Positions 15,544 through 25,160 of a DNA stretch of 64,000 nt are shown here, piece after piece. How positions within the stretch are numbered: the stretch's first letter is position 1; every line of letters starts with the position of its first letter. Made by a program: the position numbers and the translations under genes. Below the pieces are notes generated by a model, which did no database searches, had not been told where the DNA came from, and saw only the letters and a list, made by a program, of their open reading frames with translations. This DNA comes from Zhenhengia yiwuensis (GTDB lineage: Bacteria > Bacillota > Clostridia > Lachnospirales > Cellulosilyticaceae): contig NZ_JACRSY010000018.1 of assembly GCF_014384995.1 (NCBI RefSeq), positions 1 through 64,000 of the forward strand, in the 5' to 3' direction.

Positions 15544-17322
15544 TTATATTTCATAACTTAATCTAATAAACTCTTCAATATCTTCTTCTATTGTTTTAAG
15601 AGAGCTTCTCCAAAACTCAACATCATGAACATCAATATTTGCAGCACTTGTAACATCTTTAATTTTCATTTTACCAGTAAGACTTAGCAGTTTTTCATAC
15701 TCACTTGGGAAAGTATCCGGACGCTCTAAATACTGCGCATATAATCCTTTAGCAAAGAGTAACCCAAAAGCATATGGGAAGTTATAGAAATGTACATCTG
15801 CATAATAATAATGTGGTTTCCATGTCCACATATAAGGATGTAAGAAGTTTGGATCTAAACCATCACCATAGGCCTCTTTTTGTGCATCTAACATAGCCTC
15901 TTTAATTTCTTCTACTGTAAGAGGACTTTCTTCTCTATGATTAAAAACTGTTGTTTCAAATAAATATCTAGAATAAATATCTACAATAACTTGTGTGGCA
16001 TCAGAAATTTCTGTTTCTAAAATAGCGAATGCCATCTGCTTGTCAGCTTGTTTAATAGCAGCTTTTTTAACAATGGTCTCACAAAATGTTGAAGCAGTCT
16101 CTGCAAGTGGCATTGGATAGTGTGTATTATGAGCGGATTCATTTTTAAGGCATTCGCTATGGAAGCCATGTCCAAGCTCATGAGCCATGGTGATTACATC
16201 ACTGAAGCTATCTCCATAGTTAAGAAGGATTCTTGACTCTTTGAGTGTACGGATACTTGAGCAGAATGCTCCACTTCTTTTACCTTCTTTAGGCATCACA
16301 TCAATCCAGTTATGATCAAAGGCCTTTCTTGCAAAGTTTCCTAAATGCTCACTAAAGCTTCTAAAGTTTTCTTCTACAAAGGCTTGTCCTTGTTCATAGC
16401 TATAAGTCATATCTGCACTAGAAACAGGTGCATACAGTTCATAAAATGGTAATCCATTCTTATAACCTAAAAGTTCTGCTTTTCTTCTTAAATAACTTCT
16501 GAATTTTGGCATAGACTCCTTCATCGCTGCTAACATAGCATCTAAAGTTTCCCTGTCCATACGTGAATTTTGAAGGGTCATTTCAAGTGGTGAACTGTAA
16601 CCCCTTAACTCACTTAGAGTAAGCGCTTCTCCTTTTATACCATTTAGAGCAGCCGCTACCCCTTCTTCTATTTTTTTATAGGAAGCAATTTCTGCATGAT
16701 AAGCCTTTTCTCTTACTTCCTTATCCGTATCATAAGCCATATTGAGGACCACAGTAAGAGGATATTCTTTTATCTCCCCTTTATCTTCTATTTCTACCTT
16801 ATGCATAGATACAAGTAAATTTTTATAATTAGCCCATGCAGATGAACCTGTGTTTTTCATACGTGCAATAATAGATTCTTCTCTTTCATCCAACATATGT
16901 GCATTATCTTCTACAATTTCATTTAAATAGAATTCATGTTCTTTTAAAAGTGGTGAACTCTCTATAAGCTCTTGCAGATTTTCAATACTACTTATCCACT
17001 TACTTGTTTTGGTTATGGTTTCAGCCAAAGTATTCATCTTTGTTCTTAAAATATCACTATATTTAAGTGCTAATTTATTTTTTGAATCTGTAGCTGAAAC
17101 AAGATGGCAAAAAGCACCTAACTTTTCTCTAATAGCAAAAAGCTTTAATTGCTCTTCAATAATCTTTTCTAATTTCTCTTTTTCATCTTCATGATTATCT
17201 AGGGCCTGCTCTGCCCATTCAATCATTTTCTGCAATTGTACATCTAATTTCTTTAAATCCTCTTGAAAGTTTTCCCCTTCAAAGGAATCATACAATTCTT
17301 TTAAACTCCATTCTAAACTCAT
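15544..17322 (-). CDS. pepF: Oligoendopeptidase F, M3 family zinc peptidase
   Basis: 592 residues, typical for PepF (about 600). The zinc site HELGH is at residues 381-385, with the downstream glutamate in LAETASTFCETIV. It degrades peptides of roughly 6 to 20 residues in the cytoplasm; no signal peptide is present. It is a single-gene unit with its own terminator, the first host gene beside the prophage. Confidence 0.95.
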   Translation of the reverse strand: MSLEWSLKELYDSFEGENFQEDLKKLDVQLQKMIEWAEQALDNHEDEKEKLEKIIEEQLKLFAIREKLGAFCHLVSATDSKNKLALKYSDILRTKMNTLAETITKTSKWISSIENLQELIESSPLLKEHEFYLNEIVEDNAHMLDEREESIIARMKNTGSSAWANYKNLLVSMHKVEIEDKGEIKEYPLTVVLNMAYDTDKEVREKAYHAEIASYKKIEEGVAAALNGIKGEALTLSELRGYSSPLEMTLQNSRMDRETLDAMLAAMKESMPKFRSYLRRKAELLGYKNGLPFYELYAPVSSADMTYSYEQGQAFVEENFRSFSEHLGNFARKAFDHNWIDVMPKEGKRSGAFCSSIRTLKESRILLNYGDSFSDVITMAHELGHGFHSECLKNESAHNTHYPMPLAETASTFCETIVKKAAIKQADKQMAFAILETEISDATQVIVDIYSRYLFETTVFNHREESPLTVEEIKEAMLDAQKEAYGDGLDPNFLHPYMWTWKPHYYYADVHFYNFPYAFGLLFAKGLYAQYLERPDTFPSEYEKLLSLTGKMKIKDVTSAANIDVHDVEFWRSSLKTIEEDIEEFIRLSYEI

Positions 17323-17533
17323 AAGTGACCTCCCATATTTTTTAGTTATTATATCATAAATTAAATATTTATATATAAAAAATCACTTTATTTTTAGAGT
17401 TTATTACACATTCCTTTTTTAAGTTTAAATACTAAAGACAAATATTATTTTATAAGTCTTCTATACCCAATGTCTCTTCTTCAAATTCCACTTCAATTTA
17501 TATAAGGCAGTTTTTTGACCTTGTCTTGTATGA

Positions 17534-17539
17534 TATAAT
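17534..17539 (+). promoter_or_regulatory. Extended -10 promoter of the TPR gene
   Basis: TGATATAAT (extended -10) ends 38 bases before the start codon at 17578. A clear -35 is lacking, which is usual for TG-extended promoters. Confidence 0.5.
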
Positions 17540-17577
17540 AAGAAATGAAATTTTATAAAATCACTAGAGGATAAACT

Positions 17578-18435
17578 ATGGATATGATACAACTAGGCGA
17601 AGACGCCTATGAAGATGGTAAATATTTAAAAGCCCTTAACTACTTTTTAAAAGGCTACGAACAAGACCAAGATACGTATACACTTCTTAATATTGCTCTT
17701 ACTTACCAGGCTCTTAAGGATAATGATAAAGCTATGAGTATTTATAAAGAAATTATACAGGAAGATCCAGATGAATCGATGGCTTACTATGGCATAGCTT
17801 CTCTATATGATGACCAAAAAGATTATGAACAAGCTATTTATTATTATGAGCAAGCCATTGAAGTAGACCCTATGTATGACAGAGCTTATTTCTTCCTAGC
17901 CAATGCTTATGATACTATTGGCGATACACAAAAGGCTATTTACTATTATAAAGCGCTCCTGGAGATGGTTCCTGATGACTTCTGGGTCCTTACTAATCTA
18001 GGGTCTATCTATGAAAATGAGGGCCTTATAGACTTTGCCTATCAAATGTTTAAAAAAGCATTAGCTCTAGAGAGTACAAATGCTGTTGGCTTATTTAACA
18101 TGGCTGTTATTTTGAGTAAGCTTAAACGCTTCAAGGAATCTATGACTTACTACGCAAAGTCTATCAATGAAGATCCCTACTATCCCTATGCCTATCTTAA
18201 CTTAGCTGTTCTCCACAAAGAGCACGGTGATCTTAAACAAGGACTAGATATCCTTACAGAAGGTATTCGCTATAACGAGGAGGGCTTCCTTTACTATAAT
18301 AGAGCTTGTTTCTACGCACTTCTTGGCTATAAAGAAGCCAGCAAAAAAGATTTAGACCACTCTATCACCCTTTATGCAGGTTTTAGGGAGTATGCTAAAC
18401 AAGATAAGGATCTTGTAGATATTATTAATTTATAG
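17578..18435 (+). CDS. Tetratricopeptide repeat protein
   Basis: 285 residues made almost wholly of TPR units of 34 residues (for example ALNYFLKGYEQDQDTYTLLNIALTYQALKDNDKAMSIY, then AIYYYEQAIEVDPMYDRAYFFLANAYDTIGDTQKAIYYY), about seven copies. No signal peptide or other domain. Such proteins are protein-interaction scaffolds; the partner is unknown. Single-gene unit between pepF and the bio operon. Confidence 0.9.
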   Translation: MDMIQLGEDAYEDGKYLKALNYFLKGYEQDQDTYTLLNIALTYQALKDNDKAMSIYKEIIQEDPDESMAYYGIASLYDDQKDYEQAIYYYEQAIEVDPMYDRAYFFLANAYDTIGDTQKAIYYYKALLEMVPDDFWVLTNLGSIYENEGLIDFAYQMFKKALALESTNAVGLFNMAVILSKLKRFKESMTYYAKSINEDPYYPYAYLNLAVLHKEHGDLKQGLDILTEGIRYNEEGFLYYNRACFYALLGYKEASKKDLDHSITLYAGFREYAKQDKDLVDIINL

Positions 18436-18438
18436 AAT

Positions 18439-18476
18439 AAAAAGGTGACTATTACTTAGGAAATAGTCACCTTTTT
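18439..18476. terminator. Bidirectional terminator
   Basis: Stem AAAAGGTGACTATT / AATAGTCACCTTTT between the convergent TPR and bioA genes; runs of A and T on both sides. It overlaps the bioA stop codon. Confidence 0.85.
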
Positions 18477-19818
18477 ATCTATTAAAATAGTTCTCTACAC
18501 TTTCTTTTGCAATAGCAAGCATTTCATCCATTTCGCTTTCTGTTAGAGTAAGTGGTGGATTGAAATAAAGTACATTACCAAGTGGTCTTAAAATTAAACC
18601 TTTAGAAACAGCTATTTTATAAATTTCATAACCTACTCTTAAACTACTATCAAAGCTCTTTTTAGTGGCCTTATCTTCTACTAATTCTACAGCATTAATA
18701 AATCCAATCTGTCTAATCTCTCCTACATAAGGATAATCCTGAAAAGTAGCTTTAACTTTCTTATTAAATATGGCATTACGTTCTGGTAATTCTTCTAAGA
18801 TATTCTCTTTCTCAAAAATATCCAGTACAGCTAACGCACAACTTGCGCCAAGTGGATTACCACTATAGGTATGGCTATGCATAAAAGCTTTGCCTTCCTT
18901 ATAATCTGCATAGAAAGCTTCATAGATTTTATTCGTTGTTACAACTATAGCCATTGGCATATAACCACCTGTAAGCCCTTTAGAAAGACAAATCATATCC
19001 GGTGAAATTCCAGCATGCTCACAAGCAAACATCTTGCCTGTACGCCCAAAGCCTACAGCAATTTCATCTGCTATAAGATGAATGCCATACTTGTCACATG
19101 CCTGTCTTAACTTCTTAAGATAAATTGGTGGGTAAATTTTCATACCCGCTGCTGCTTGTACTAAAGGCTCTACAATAAAAGCTGCTACTTCTTCACCTAT
19201 TTGAGCTAAGCTTTCTTCCACCTTTTCAAAACACTCACCCTGGCAACTTGCTCTATCTAGTCTATAAGGACATCTATAACAATCTGGTCCCTGTACTCTT
19301 ATTACATCAATCATAAGCGGTTTATAGACTTCTGTATAAAGGTCTAAGTCCCCTACAGATAAGGCGCCTATTGTCTCTCCATGATACGCATCTGTTAGAG
19401 CCATAAACTTCTTTCTCTGACTATCACCTATCTGAGCATGATAATGGAAGCTCATCTTAAGCGCTGCTTCTACCGCTGCCGACCCATTATCTGTAAAGAA
19501 AAATTTATCTAACCCTTCTGGTAAGTACGTATGTAATCTATGACATAATTCAATCACTGGCTTATGTGAAAAGTTGGCAAAAATAACATGTTCTAAGTTC
19601 TGTACCTGCTGAATAAGGGCCTCATTAATCCTTGGATTAGAGTGCCCAAACAGGTTACACCACCAAGAACTTACTGCATCTAAATATTTCTTTCCATCTA
19701 CATCATAAAGAGCGAGACCTTCCCCTTTCTCAATGACAATAGGACTAAAAGTTTCATAGTCTTTCATTTGTGAACAAGGGTGCCATATATAATCTAAATC
19801 CTTTTGTACATAATCCAT
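18475..19818 (-). CDS. bioA: Adenosylmethionine-8-amino-7-oxononanoate aminotransferase
   Basis: 447 residues, class III PLP aminotransferase. PLP lysine lies in LSKGLTGGYMP; WHPCSQMKDYE at the N-terminus is diagnostic of BioA. It converts KAPA to DAPA with S-adenosylmethionine as amino donor. Last gene of the bioY-bioB-bioD-bioA operon, 11 bases after bioD. Confidence 0.95.
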   Translation of the reverse strand: MDYVQKDLDYIWHPCSQMKDYETFSPIVIEKGEGLALYDVDGKKYLDAVSSWWCNLFGHSNPRINEALIQQVQNLEHVIFANFSHKPVIELCHRLHTYLPEGLDKFFFTDNGSAAVEAALKMSFHYHAQIGDSQRKKFMALTDAYHGETIGALSVGDLDLYTEVYKPLMIDVIRVQGPDCYRCPYRLDRASCQGECFEKVEESLAQIGEEVAAFIVEPLVQAAAGMKIYPPIYLKKLRQACDKYGIHLIADEIAVGFGRTGKMFACEHAGISPDMICLSKGLTGGYMPMAIVVTTNKIYEAFYADYKEGKAFMHSHTYSGNPLGASCALAVLDIFEKENILEELPERNAIFNKKVKATFQDYPYVGEIRQIGFINAVELVEDKATKKSFDSSLRVGYEIYKIAVSKGLILRPLGNVLYFNPPLTLTESEMDEMLAIAKESVENYFNR

Positions 19819-19829
19819 TTAACCCCCTC

Positions 19830-20522
19830 CTATTTGCAAAGGCTCATTAGTTTTTCTGCATCTAAATTAATACCTACATTTTCTTCTGTAGCACTTGGAA
19901 TCACTGCAATAACTTCTACCCCAGTAAGTGCTTCAATCATTCTTTTATTATCTTCATGAAGTGTATTACCTTCTTCATATCCATTTAAGATAATGCCTTT
20001 TACTGCTAAACCTTGGCTTTGTATGTACTTCACAGTAAGCACCGTATGATTAATGGTACCAAGTCCTGCCCTCGCTACAACAAGTATATCTAAATCAAGC
20101 CTTTTTATAATATCTTCTAATAAAATGAACGCTTTTTCTGTAGCTTGTATAGGACAAATAATACCACCACTTCCTTCTACAAAAAGATATTCATACTTAT
20201 TTAAAAGTGCTTTATAATCTACTTTAATTTTATCCAAATTAACTTCTATTCCCTCTATTTGAGCAGCTAAATGAGGTGATACTGCTGTTTCAAAAGTATA
20301 AGACACACATTTATCATAATCTTCCTTGAAATCAGCTATACCCATAACATACTTAGCATCTCCAGGAATCAGCTTACCTTCTTCATAATAAGCACCACTT
20401 AGTGCAGCTTTATAATAACCTGCCTGAATGCCTTTATCCCTTAATGCCTTAATCAGGTGCGCTGTAACAAAAGTTTTGCCTACATCTGTATCTGTTCCTG
20501 TGATAAAAATACTTTTACTCAC
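19830..20522 (-). CDS. bioD: Dethiobiotin synthetase
   Basis: 230 residues. P-loop GTDTDVGKT at residues 8-16 and the VEGSGGIICP motif are typical. Converts DAPA to dethiobiotin with ATP and CO2. Its start overlaps the end of bioB by 8 bases. Confidence 0.95.
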   Translation of the reverse strand: MSKSIFITGTDTDVGKTFVTAHLIKALRDKGIQAGYYKAALSGAYYEEGKLIPGDAKYVMGIADFKEDYDKCVSYTFETAVSPHLAAQIEGIEVNLDKIKVDYKALLNKYEYLFVEGSGGIICPIQATEKAFILLEDIIKRLDLDILVVARAGLGTINHTVLTVKYIQSQGLAVKGIILNGYEEGNTLHEDNKRMIEALTGVEVIAVIPSATEENVGINLDAEKLMSLCK

Positions 20523-21483
20523 TAAGTCTCACCTCGAATCCTAATGTTTTAAGCATCTTAAGGTCATCTTGTATAGTGTTACCACATGTTGTAAGTAGAT
20601 TTCCAGTAATTGTCGCATTAGCTCCACCTTCAAAAGCCAGGCGGCCATTATCTGTCAGGTACATTCTCCCTCCAGCAAGCCTAATAAAAGCTGTTGGGTG
20701 GATAAATCTATAAATAGCGATACTTTTTAGTACTTCCTCCTCTGTAATAGGCACCACCTTCTCCATAGGCGTTCCTGGGATAGGTACGAGTACATTAACT
20801 GGTATAGAGGTTACCCCCATCTCTCTTAACTCAAAAGCCATGTCAATACGATCTTCCATTGTTTCTCCAAGCCCAAATAATCCACCACTACATACTTCTA
20901 ATCCTACTTTTTGAGCCGCCTTAATGGTTTTGATCTTATCCTCATAGGTATGTGTGGTACAAATTGAAGCAAAATAATTTCTGGACGTTTCTAGATTATT
21001 ATGATACCTAACTACACCAGCCTCTTTAAGCTTAGTAAAATCCTCTTCATCTAAAAGACCATGTGAAGCACATAGCTTAATCTCGCCTTCTTCACTCATT
21101 CTTTTATAGATTTTGGCCACATCCTCTACTTCCTTTTTAGAAAGCCTTTTACCTGAAGTTACAATAGAGTAACGTAGTACACCTTCTGCTTCATATAACT
21201 TGGCATCTTTTACAAAGATTTCTCCATCTAATAAAGGATATGTTTCTACCTGTGTATTGTAGTGCGCTGACTGAGCGCAGTACTTACAATTTTCCGAACA
21301 AGCACCACTTTTACCGTTGATAATAGAACATAAGTCAAATGTATTTCCGCATAATTGCTCTCTAATAGACTTTGCATAGTTTCTTAGCACTTCTACATCA
21401 TAATCCATAAGCTTATAAGCTTCTTCCTTACTGATACTGTAGCCTTCTAATACTTGTTTATAAAGATTTTTTATCCACTCCAT
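20515..21483 (-). CDS. bioB: Biotin synthase (radical SAM)
   Basis: 322 residues. Radical SAM cluster motif C62xxxC66xxC69 (CSENCKYC) and further conserved Cys and Arg of the [2Fe-2S] site (CASHGLL, CSGG, RLAGGR). Inserts sulfur into dethiobiotin. Located second in the operon, 12 bases after bioY. Confidence 0.95.
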   Translation of the reverse strand: MEWIKNLYKQVLEGYSISKEEAYKLMDYDVEVLRNYAKSIREQLCGNTFDLCSIINGKSGACSENCKYCAQSAHYNTQVETYPLLDGEIFVKDAKLYEAEGVLRYSIVTSGKRLSKKEVEDVAKIYKRMSEEGEIKLCASHGLLDEEDFTKLKEAGVVRYHNNLETSRNYFASICTTHTYEDKIKTIKAAQKVGLEVCSGGLFGLGETMEDRIDMAFELREMGVTSIPVNVLVPIPGTPMEKVVPITEEEVLKSIAIYRFIHPTAFIRLAGGRMYLTDNGRLAFEGGANATITGNLLTTCGNTIQDDLKMLKTLGFEVRLSE

Positions 21484-21495
21484 TTTCTCCTCTCC

Positions 21496-22074
21496 TTATG
21501 CTGTCAATCTATTTCTTCTAAGGGCAGGAATCATCTTAACCCCCATTATGGCCGTGATGATACATATTAAAATATCACCTGGTGCACAAGAAATAGCACC
21601 ACCCCATACAGCTACCCATACACCCATTTCATTACCTATGTAGAAATTATAGATGATATACATATAAACAACACCTAATACATAAACCACTATGAGCCCT
21701 ATAAGAGATGCTATAAATAAATTTTTAAAATTAATCTCTTTAAACTTCTCTACGCAAAGTCCAATGACATAAGCACCTAAGACAAAACCTATTAAATAAC
21801 CAAAGGTTGGCTTAACAACATAATGTAAACCACCTCCTTCTGTGAAAACAGGTATACCTACTAGTCCTACAAGTACATAAATAAGCTGTGAAAGTGCCCC
21901 CACTTTGGAACCTAATAATACACCTGCTAATGCACAAAATAAAAATTGTAAAGTAAAAGGTACAAGTGGTGGTGGTAATGGAATTTTAATAAATGCTCCT
22001 ATGGCTGTTAATGCTGCAAATAATCCACATAATGTAATAGTCCTTGTCCGACTCATTGATTTTGTATTTATCAT
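21496..22074 (-). CDS. bioY: Biotin ECF transporter S component
   Basis: 192 residues, six hydrophobic segments. The BioY signature GALSQLIYVLVGLVGIPVF and FTEGGGLHYVVKPTFGYLIGF is clear. It captures biotin or its precursors, working with energy-coupling modules (A and T) encoded elsewhere. First gene of the operon with binding site AAGGAGG. Confidence 0.95.
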   Translation of the reverse strand: MINTKSMSRTRTITLCGLFAALTAIGAFIKIPLPPPLVPFTLQFLFCALAGVLLGSKVGALSQLIYVLVGLVGIPVFTEGGGLHYVVKPTFGYLIGFVLGAYVIGLCVEKFKEINFKNLFIASLIGLIVVYVLGVVYMYIIYNFYIGNEMGVWVAVWGGAISCAPGDILICIITAIMGVKMIPALRRNRLTA

Positions 22075-22100
22075 AATTTTCTACCTCCTTATTTAAAAAT

Positions 22101-22132
22101 AAGTTACCATACAAAAAAATATAAGTCAACTT
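22101..22132 (-). promoter_or_regulatory. Putative bio operon promoter with BirA-like operator
   Basis: TTGACT (22124-22129), 17-base spacer, TAACTT (22101-22106) with an extended TGG in front. The arms AAGTTGAC and GGTAACTT are imperfectly symmetric and 16 bases apart, roughly the layout of BirA boxes (arm, 14-16, arm), but the match to the usual GTTAACC is weak. Confidence 0.35.
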
Positions 22133-22159
22133 TTATTTTTATAAAAGTTGACTTATATT
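22112..22159 (-). terminator. Terminator upstream of the bio operon, 19-bp perfect inverted repeat
   Basis: Arms 22118-22136 and 22141-22159 are perfect reverse complements with a four-base loop, followed on the minus strand by TTTTTTT. It ends the sensor kinase operon and also contains the -35 of the bio promoter, so it may double as an operator. Confidence 0.65.
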
Positions 22160-22173
22160 TTTAATCTATACCT

Positions 22174-23589
22174 TTATTTAATCTGCAAGTTCGTAATTTT
22201 TACACCTGCACCACCATAAGCTGTATTATAAAGCTTTACTTCCGCGCCCATTTTTTTAGCAATCATTTGTACTGCATATAATCCTATACCAGCATGCTCC
22301 TTATTATTTCGCGATGTATCTTCTTGATAGAATAAACTTAGTCCATGTAATAATGTTTCCTCAGTAAAGCCACATCCACTGTCTTCTACTATAACGTCTA
22401 CTCCCTTATCTCCCTCTACTATAGCAGTACTTATACTTCCTCCTACGGGTGTAAACCTTATGCTATTACTTATAAGGTTATCCATCATTTCTCTAAAAGC
22501 ATGTCTGTCTAATGTATAACTTACTTTATTAAGTTTAAGATTCCACTCTAAATCTAATTTCTTTTCTCCTAATAAGAGTTTATAATCTTTTACCATCTTA
22601 CTCAGCTCTTCTTGGAAATCTATTACTTCAGGTCTCATCTTATACTCTAATTGATGTAAATGATTAATTTCATGAATATCTTCTACTAACTTCATGAGCC
22701 GATCTATATTATGATCTATAGCCTCTATCTTCTTAATAACAATTTCATCTTGAACTGTATCCATAAGCATTTCTGTATAACCTTTTATAATGGTAACAGG
22801 GGTTCTCAAATCATGTGAGAGGGAACTGATTAGATTTTTACGTTCTTCTTCTTGCTTCCAGCTCACTTCTAAAGCTTCTTTAAGCGCTAAACGCATAGTT
22901 TCAAAACTACGTGTTAACTCACCTAGTTCATCATTACTGTCTGAATTTAAGCTAACATCTAGGTTATGTTCTTCTATTGCTTTAATGCCTTTACTAAGTT
23001 CCTGTAAGGGCCCCTCAATGGTCCGTAAGAACTTAGAAGCATAGATAAGGGTAAAAAATACTAAGTACACAAAAGGGGCAACGACTAAAATAAGATTCAT
23101 ATTTTGAGCAATCCAGTTAAGAGCCTTGCCCTCTGCACTATTAGACATGGTATAGGCGACTACCATACTTCCTTTTAGCCTTCCTGCTTCTACAATTGGA
23201 AAATATCTTATTACCTTAGGCCTTAGTATACCTATTACCTGTTTTTGCTCACTTAGTAGCCGCTTAGTATCCCACTCCATAATAGGAAGTTGTCTGTATA
23301 AATCATGGGCATAAATACGCTCTCCCTGTTCATCCCTTACCTCATATGCTAGAGCATCTCCTTCTACAGCATTCTTCATCTCTTGTTCAAATCCCACATT
23401 CAGTATTTCTCCCTTATACTCTAATATAGCATTTCTAATAAGCGGAATCTGTTTGTCATAATAATCGGCACCTCTTATAAGTCCCATATTAATCAAGCTG
23501 AACATACCCAAAAGGCTTAACCCACAAGCTACACCTGTCCACAGTAGCACTTTAAAAAGATAAGTAATAAACCTTGCCTTTATTCCCAT
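22174..23589 (-). CDS. Sensor histidine kinase with HAMP domain
   Basis: 471 residues from the ATG at 23589 (AGGA 5 bases upstream); an earlier ATG at 23607 is possible. Two TM helices flank an extracytoplasmic region of about 120 residues, then HAMP (LSKGIKAIEEHNLDVSL), H-box SSLSHDLRTPVT, N-box (DNLISNSIRFTP), and G-boxes DSGCGF and GIGLYAV. The start overlaps the response regulator. Stimulus unknown. Confidence 0.9.
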   Translation of the reverse strand: MGIKARFITYLFKVLLWTGVACGLSLLGMFSLINMGLIRGADYYDKQIPLIRNAILEYKGEILNVGFEQEMKNAVEGDALAYEVRDEQGERIYAHDLYRQLPIMEWDTKRLLSEQKQVIGILRPKVIRYFPIVEAGRLKGSMVVAYTMSNSAEGKALNWIAQNMNLILVVAPFVYLVFFTLIYASKFLRTIEGPLQELSKGIKAIEEHNLDVSLNSDSNDELGELTRSFETMRLALKEALEVSWKQEEERKNLISSLSHDLRTPVTIIKGYTEMLMDTVQDEIVIKKIEAIDHNIDRLMKLVEDIHEINHLHQLEYKMRPEVIDFQEELSKMVKDYKLLLGEKKLDLEWNLKLNKVSYTLDRHAFREMMDNLISNSIRFTPVGGSISTAIVEGDKGVDVIVEDSGCGFTEETLLHGLSLFYQEDTSRNNKEHAGIGLYAVQMIAKKMGAEVKLYNTAYGGAGVKITNLQIK

Positions 23590-24254
23590 CTGTATCCTAT
23601 CCCCCATACTGTCTTAATGTACTCTTCAGTCTCTCCCGCTTCTTGCATCTTCTTCCTTATATTTTTAATATGCTCTGTAATGGTACGACTCTCCCCTTCT
23701 ACGTCATATCCCCATAGCCGTTCATACATCTGCTCTTTAGAAAAAGTCTGCCCCTTATTCATAGCCAAAAAGCTTATAAGTTCAAATTCCTTCTTTGTAA
23801 CATGAATATCCTGCCCCTTTATACTTACAGATTCACTCTTCAAATCAATCATACAGTTTTTATGATAAAGTATACTCTTTTTGCTGTCTGTACGCCTTTC
23901 TTCTCTTCTTAAATGGGAATCTATTCGTGCCTTTAATTCTTTCAATCTAAAGGGTTTAATTAGGTAGTCATCTCCACCTAACTCTAGCCCTCTTATAATA
24001 TCTTGCTGGCCTACTTTAGCAGTTAGAAAAAGAATTGGACACTGCACTTTATCCCGTATTTGCAGACATAACTCATAGCCACTTACATCAGGCATCATCA
24101 CATCTAGTAAAATAAGGTCTAGGTGCACATTCAGTTTCTCAATAGCTTCTGTAGCGTGATGGGCTGTATAAACTAAATAGCTCTGTCCTTCTAAATAGTC
24201 TTTCAGCATATCCGTTATTTCTTTTTCATCATCTACTACTAAAATGTTATACAT
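23580..24254 (-). CDS. OmpR-family response regulator
   Basis: 224 residues. Receiver domain with phospho-acceptor in LDLILLDVMMPDVSGYE and the conserved KPF, then a winged-helix output domain ending TVWGIGYRWE. Paired with the overlapping kinase gene; follows the TraX-like gene by 18 bases, so the three may form one operon. Confidence 0.93.
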   Translation of the reverse strand: MYNILVVDDEKEITDMLKDYLEGQSYLVYTAHHATEAIEKLNVHLDLILLDVMMPDVSGYELCLQIRDKVQCPILFLTAKVGQQDIIRGLELGGDDYLIKPFRLKELKARIDSHLRREERRTDSKKSILYHKNCMIDLKSESVSIKGQDIHVTKKEFELISFLAMNKGQTFSKEQMYERLWGYDVEGESRTITEHIKNIRKKMQEAGETEEYIKTVWGIGYRWE

Positions 24255-24272
24255 AAGGGCCTCCTTTATCTT

Positions 24273-25022
24273 CTACATCAATCCTACTTTAATGATATAA
24301 ATGATAATCAAATGAAGTGGATAAAAAGCATAGAATAAAATTTTTAAGTTCTTTCCTTTCTCTCCATTATAAAATCTTATAAGAATAAGGGCTAGTAAGC
24401 TACACATATTCTGAGCAAAATCAAATAGGATAGGTCCATAATAGTTTGGTCCTGTAATAACTTCTATAATTTCACTTGCTGTCATAATACCCATAGCCCA
24501 TGTTCCTACAATAGCATAAATCTGATACATAGAATGATAAATGACAGTAAGTATACTCACACTTATAGCCATCTTCTTAAATTCATTGTGATATTTATAG
24601 AAGAAGAATATCATAAGTACACCATAAATATCTCCATCTGTCATAAAAAGTACACCGCAAAGTGCTCCCAATATTACAATTATACATTTTCCTTTGAAGT
24701 GAGCCTTATCATAAAGCCAAATGGTTACAAGCCCTATAACCAGATTAAATAGAGTATTGAGCCCACTAAAACCTTCACCAAAGGCTAACCTAAATGTCAT
24801 TACAAATGGTATTTGTGAAATAAGTGCAATACCTAATAAACGAAGCAAATAGTTACGTCTACTATGCGTTTTAAGAAACCCCTCTGTTATAAAGTAACAA
24901 AAGATAGGAAATGTAATACGTCCTATAAAATGAAAAAGTGCTATATCCGGAAATAGTACCCAGCCTATATGGTCTAATACCATCCCTATAATCCCAATAA
25001 GTTTTAATACATTTGCATTCAT
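24273..25022 (-). CDS. TraX-family membrane protein
   Basis: 249 residues with about eight TM helices. N-terminal KLIGIIGMVLDHIGWVLFPD and FHFIGRITFPIFCYFITEGF are TraX hallmarks. TraX of F plasmid acetylates pilin; chromosomal relatives in Firmicutes are membrane acyltransferase-like proteins of unknown substrate. Upstream gene of the two-component unit. Confidence 0.85.
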   Translation of the reverse strand: MNANVLKLIGIIGMVLDHIGWVLFPDIALFHFIGRITFPIFCYFITEGFLKTHSRRNYLLRLLGIALISQIPFVMTFRLAFGEGFSGLNTLFNLVIGLVTIWLYDKAHFKGKCIIVILGALCGVLFMTDGDIYGVLMIFFFYKYHNEFKKMAISVSILTVIYHSMYQIYAIVGTWAMGIMTASEIIEVITGPNYYGPILFDFAQNMCSLLALILIRFYNGEKGKNLKILFYAFYPLHLIIIYIIKVGLM

Positions 25023-25160
25023 TCATGCTTACCTCTTTTCTTTTTAATCTAAAAAGATTTTAAAAGGTAATTATCAAAAATTTATCAAGAAAATTTGTCT
25101 ATTTTATATTATAATTTAATTTATATTTCTTTATTTTATATATAATAAAAGGAGTTTTTC

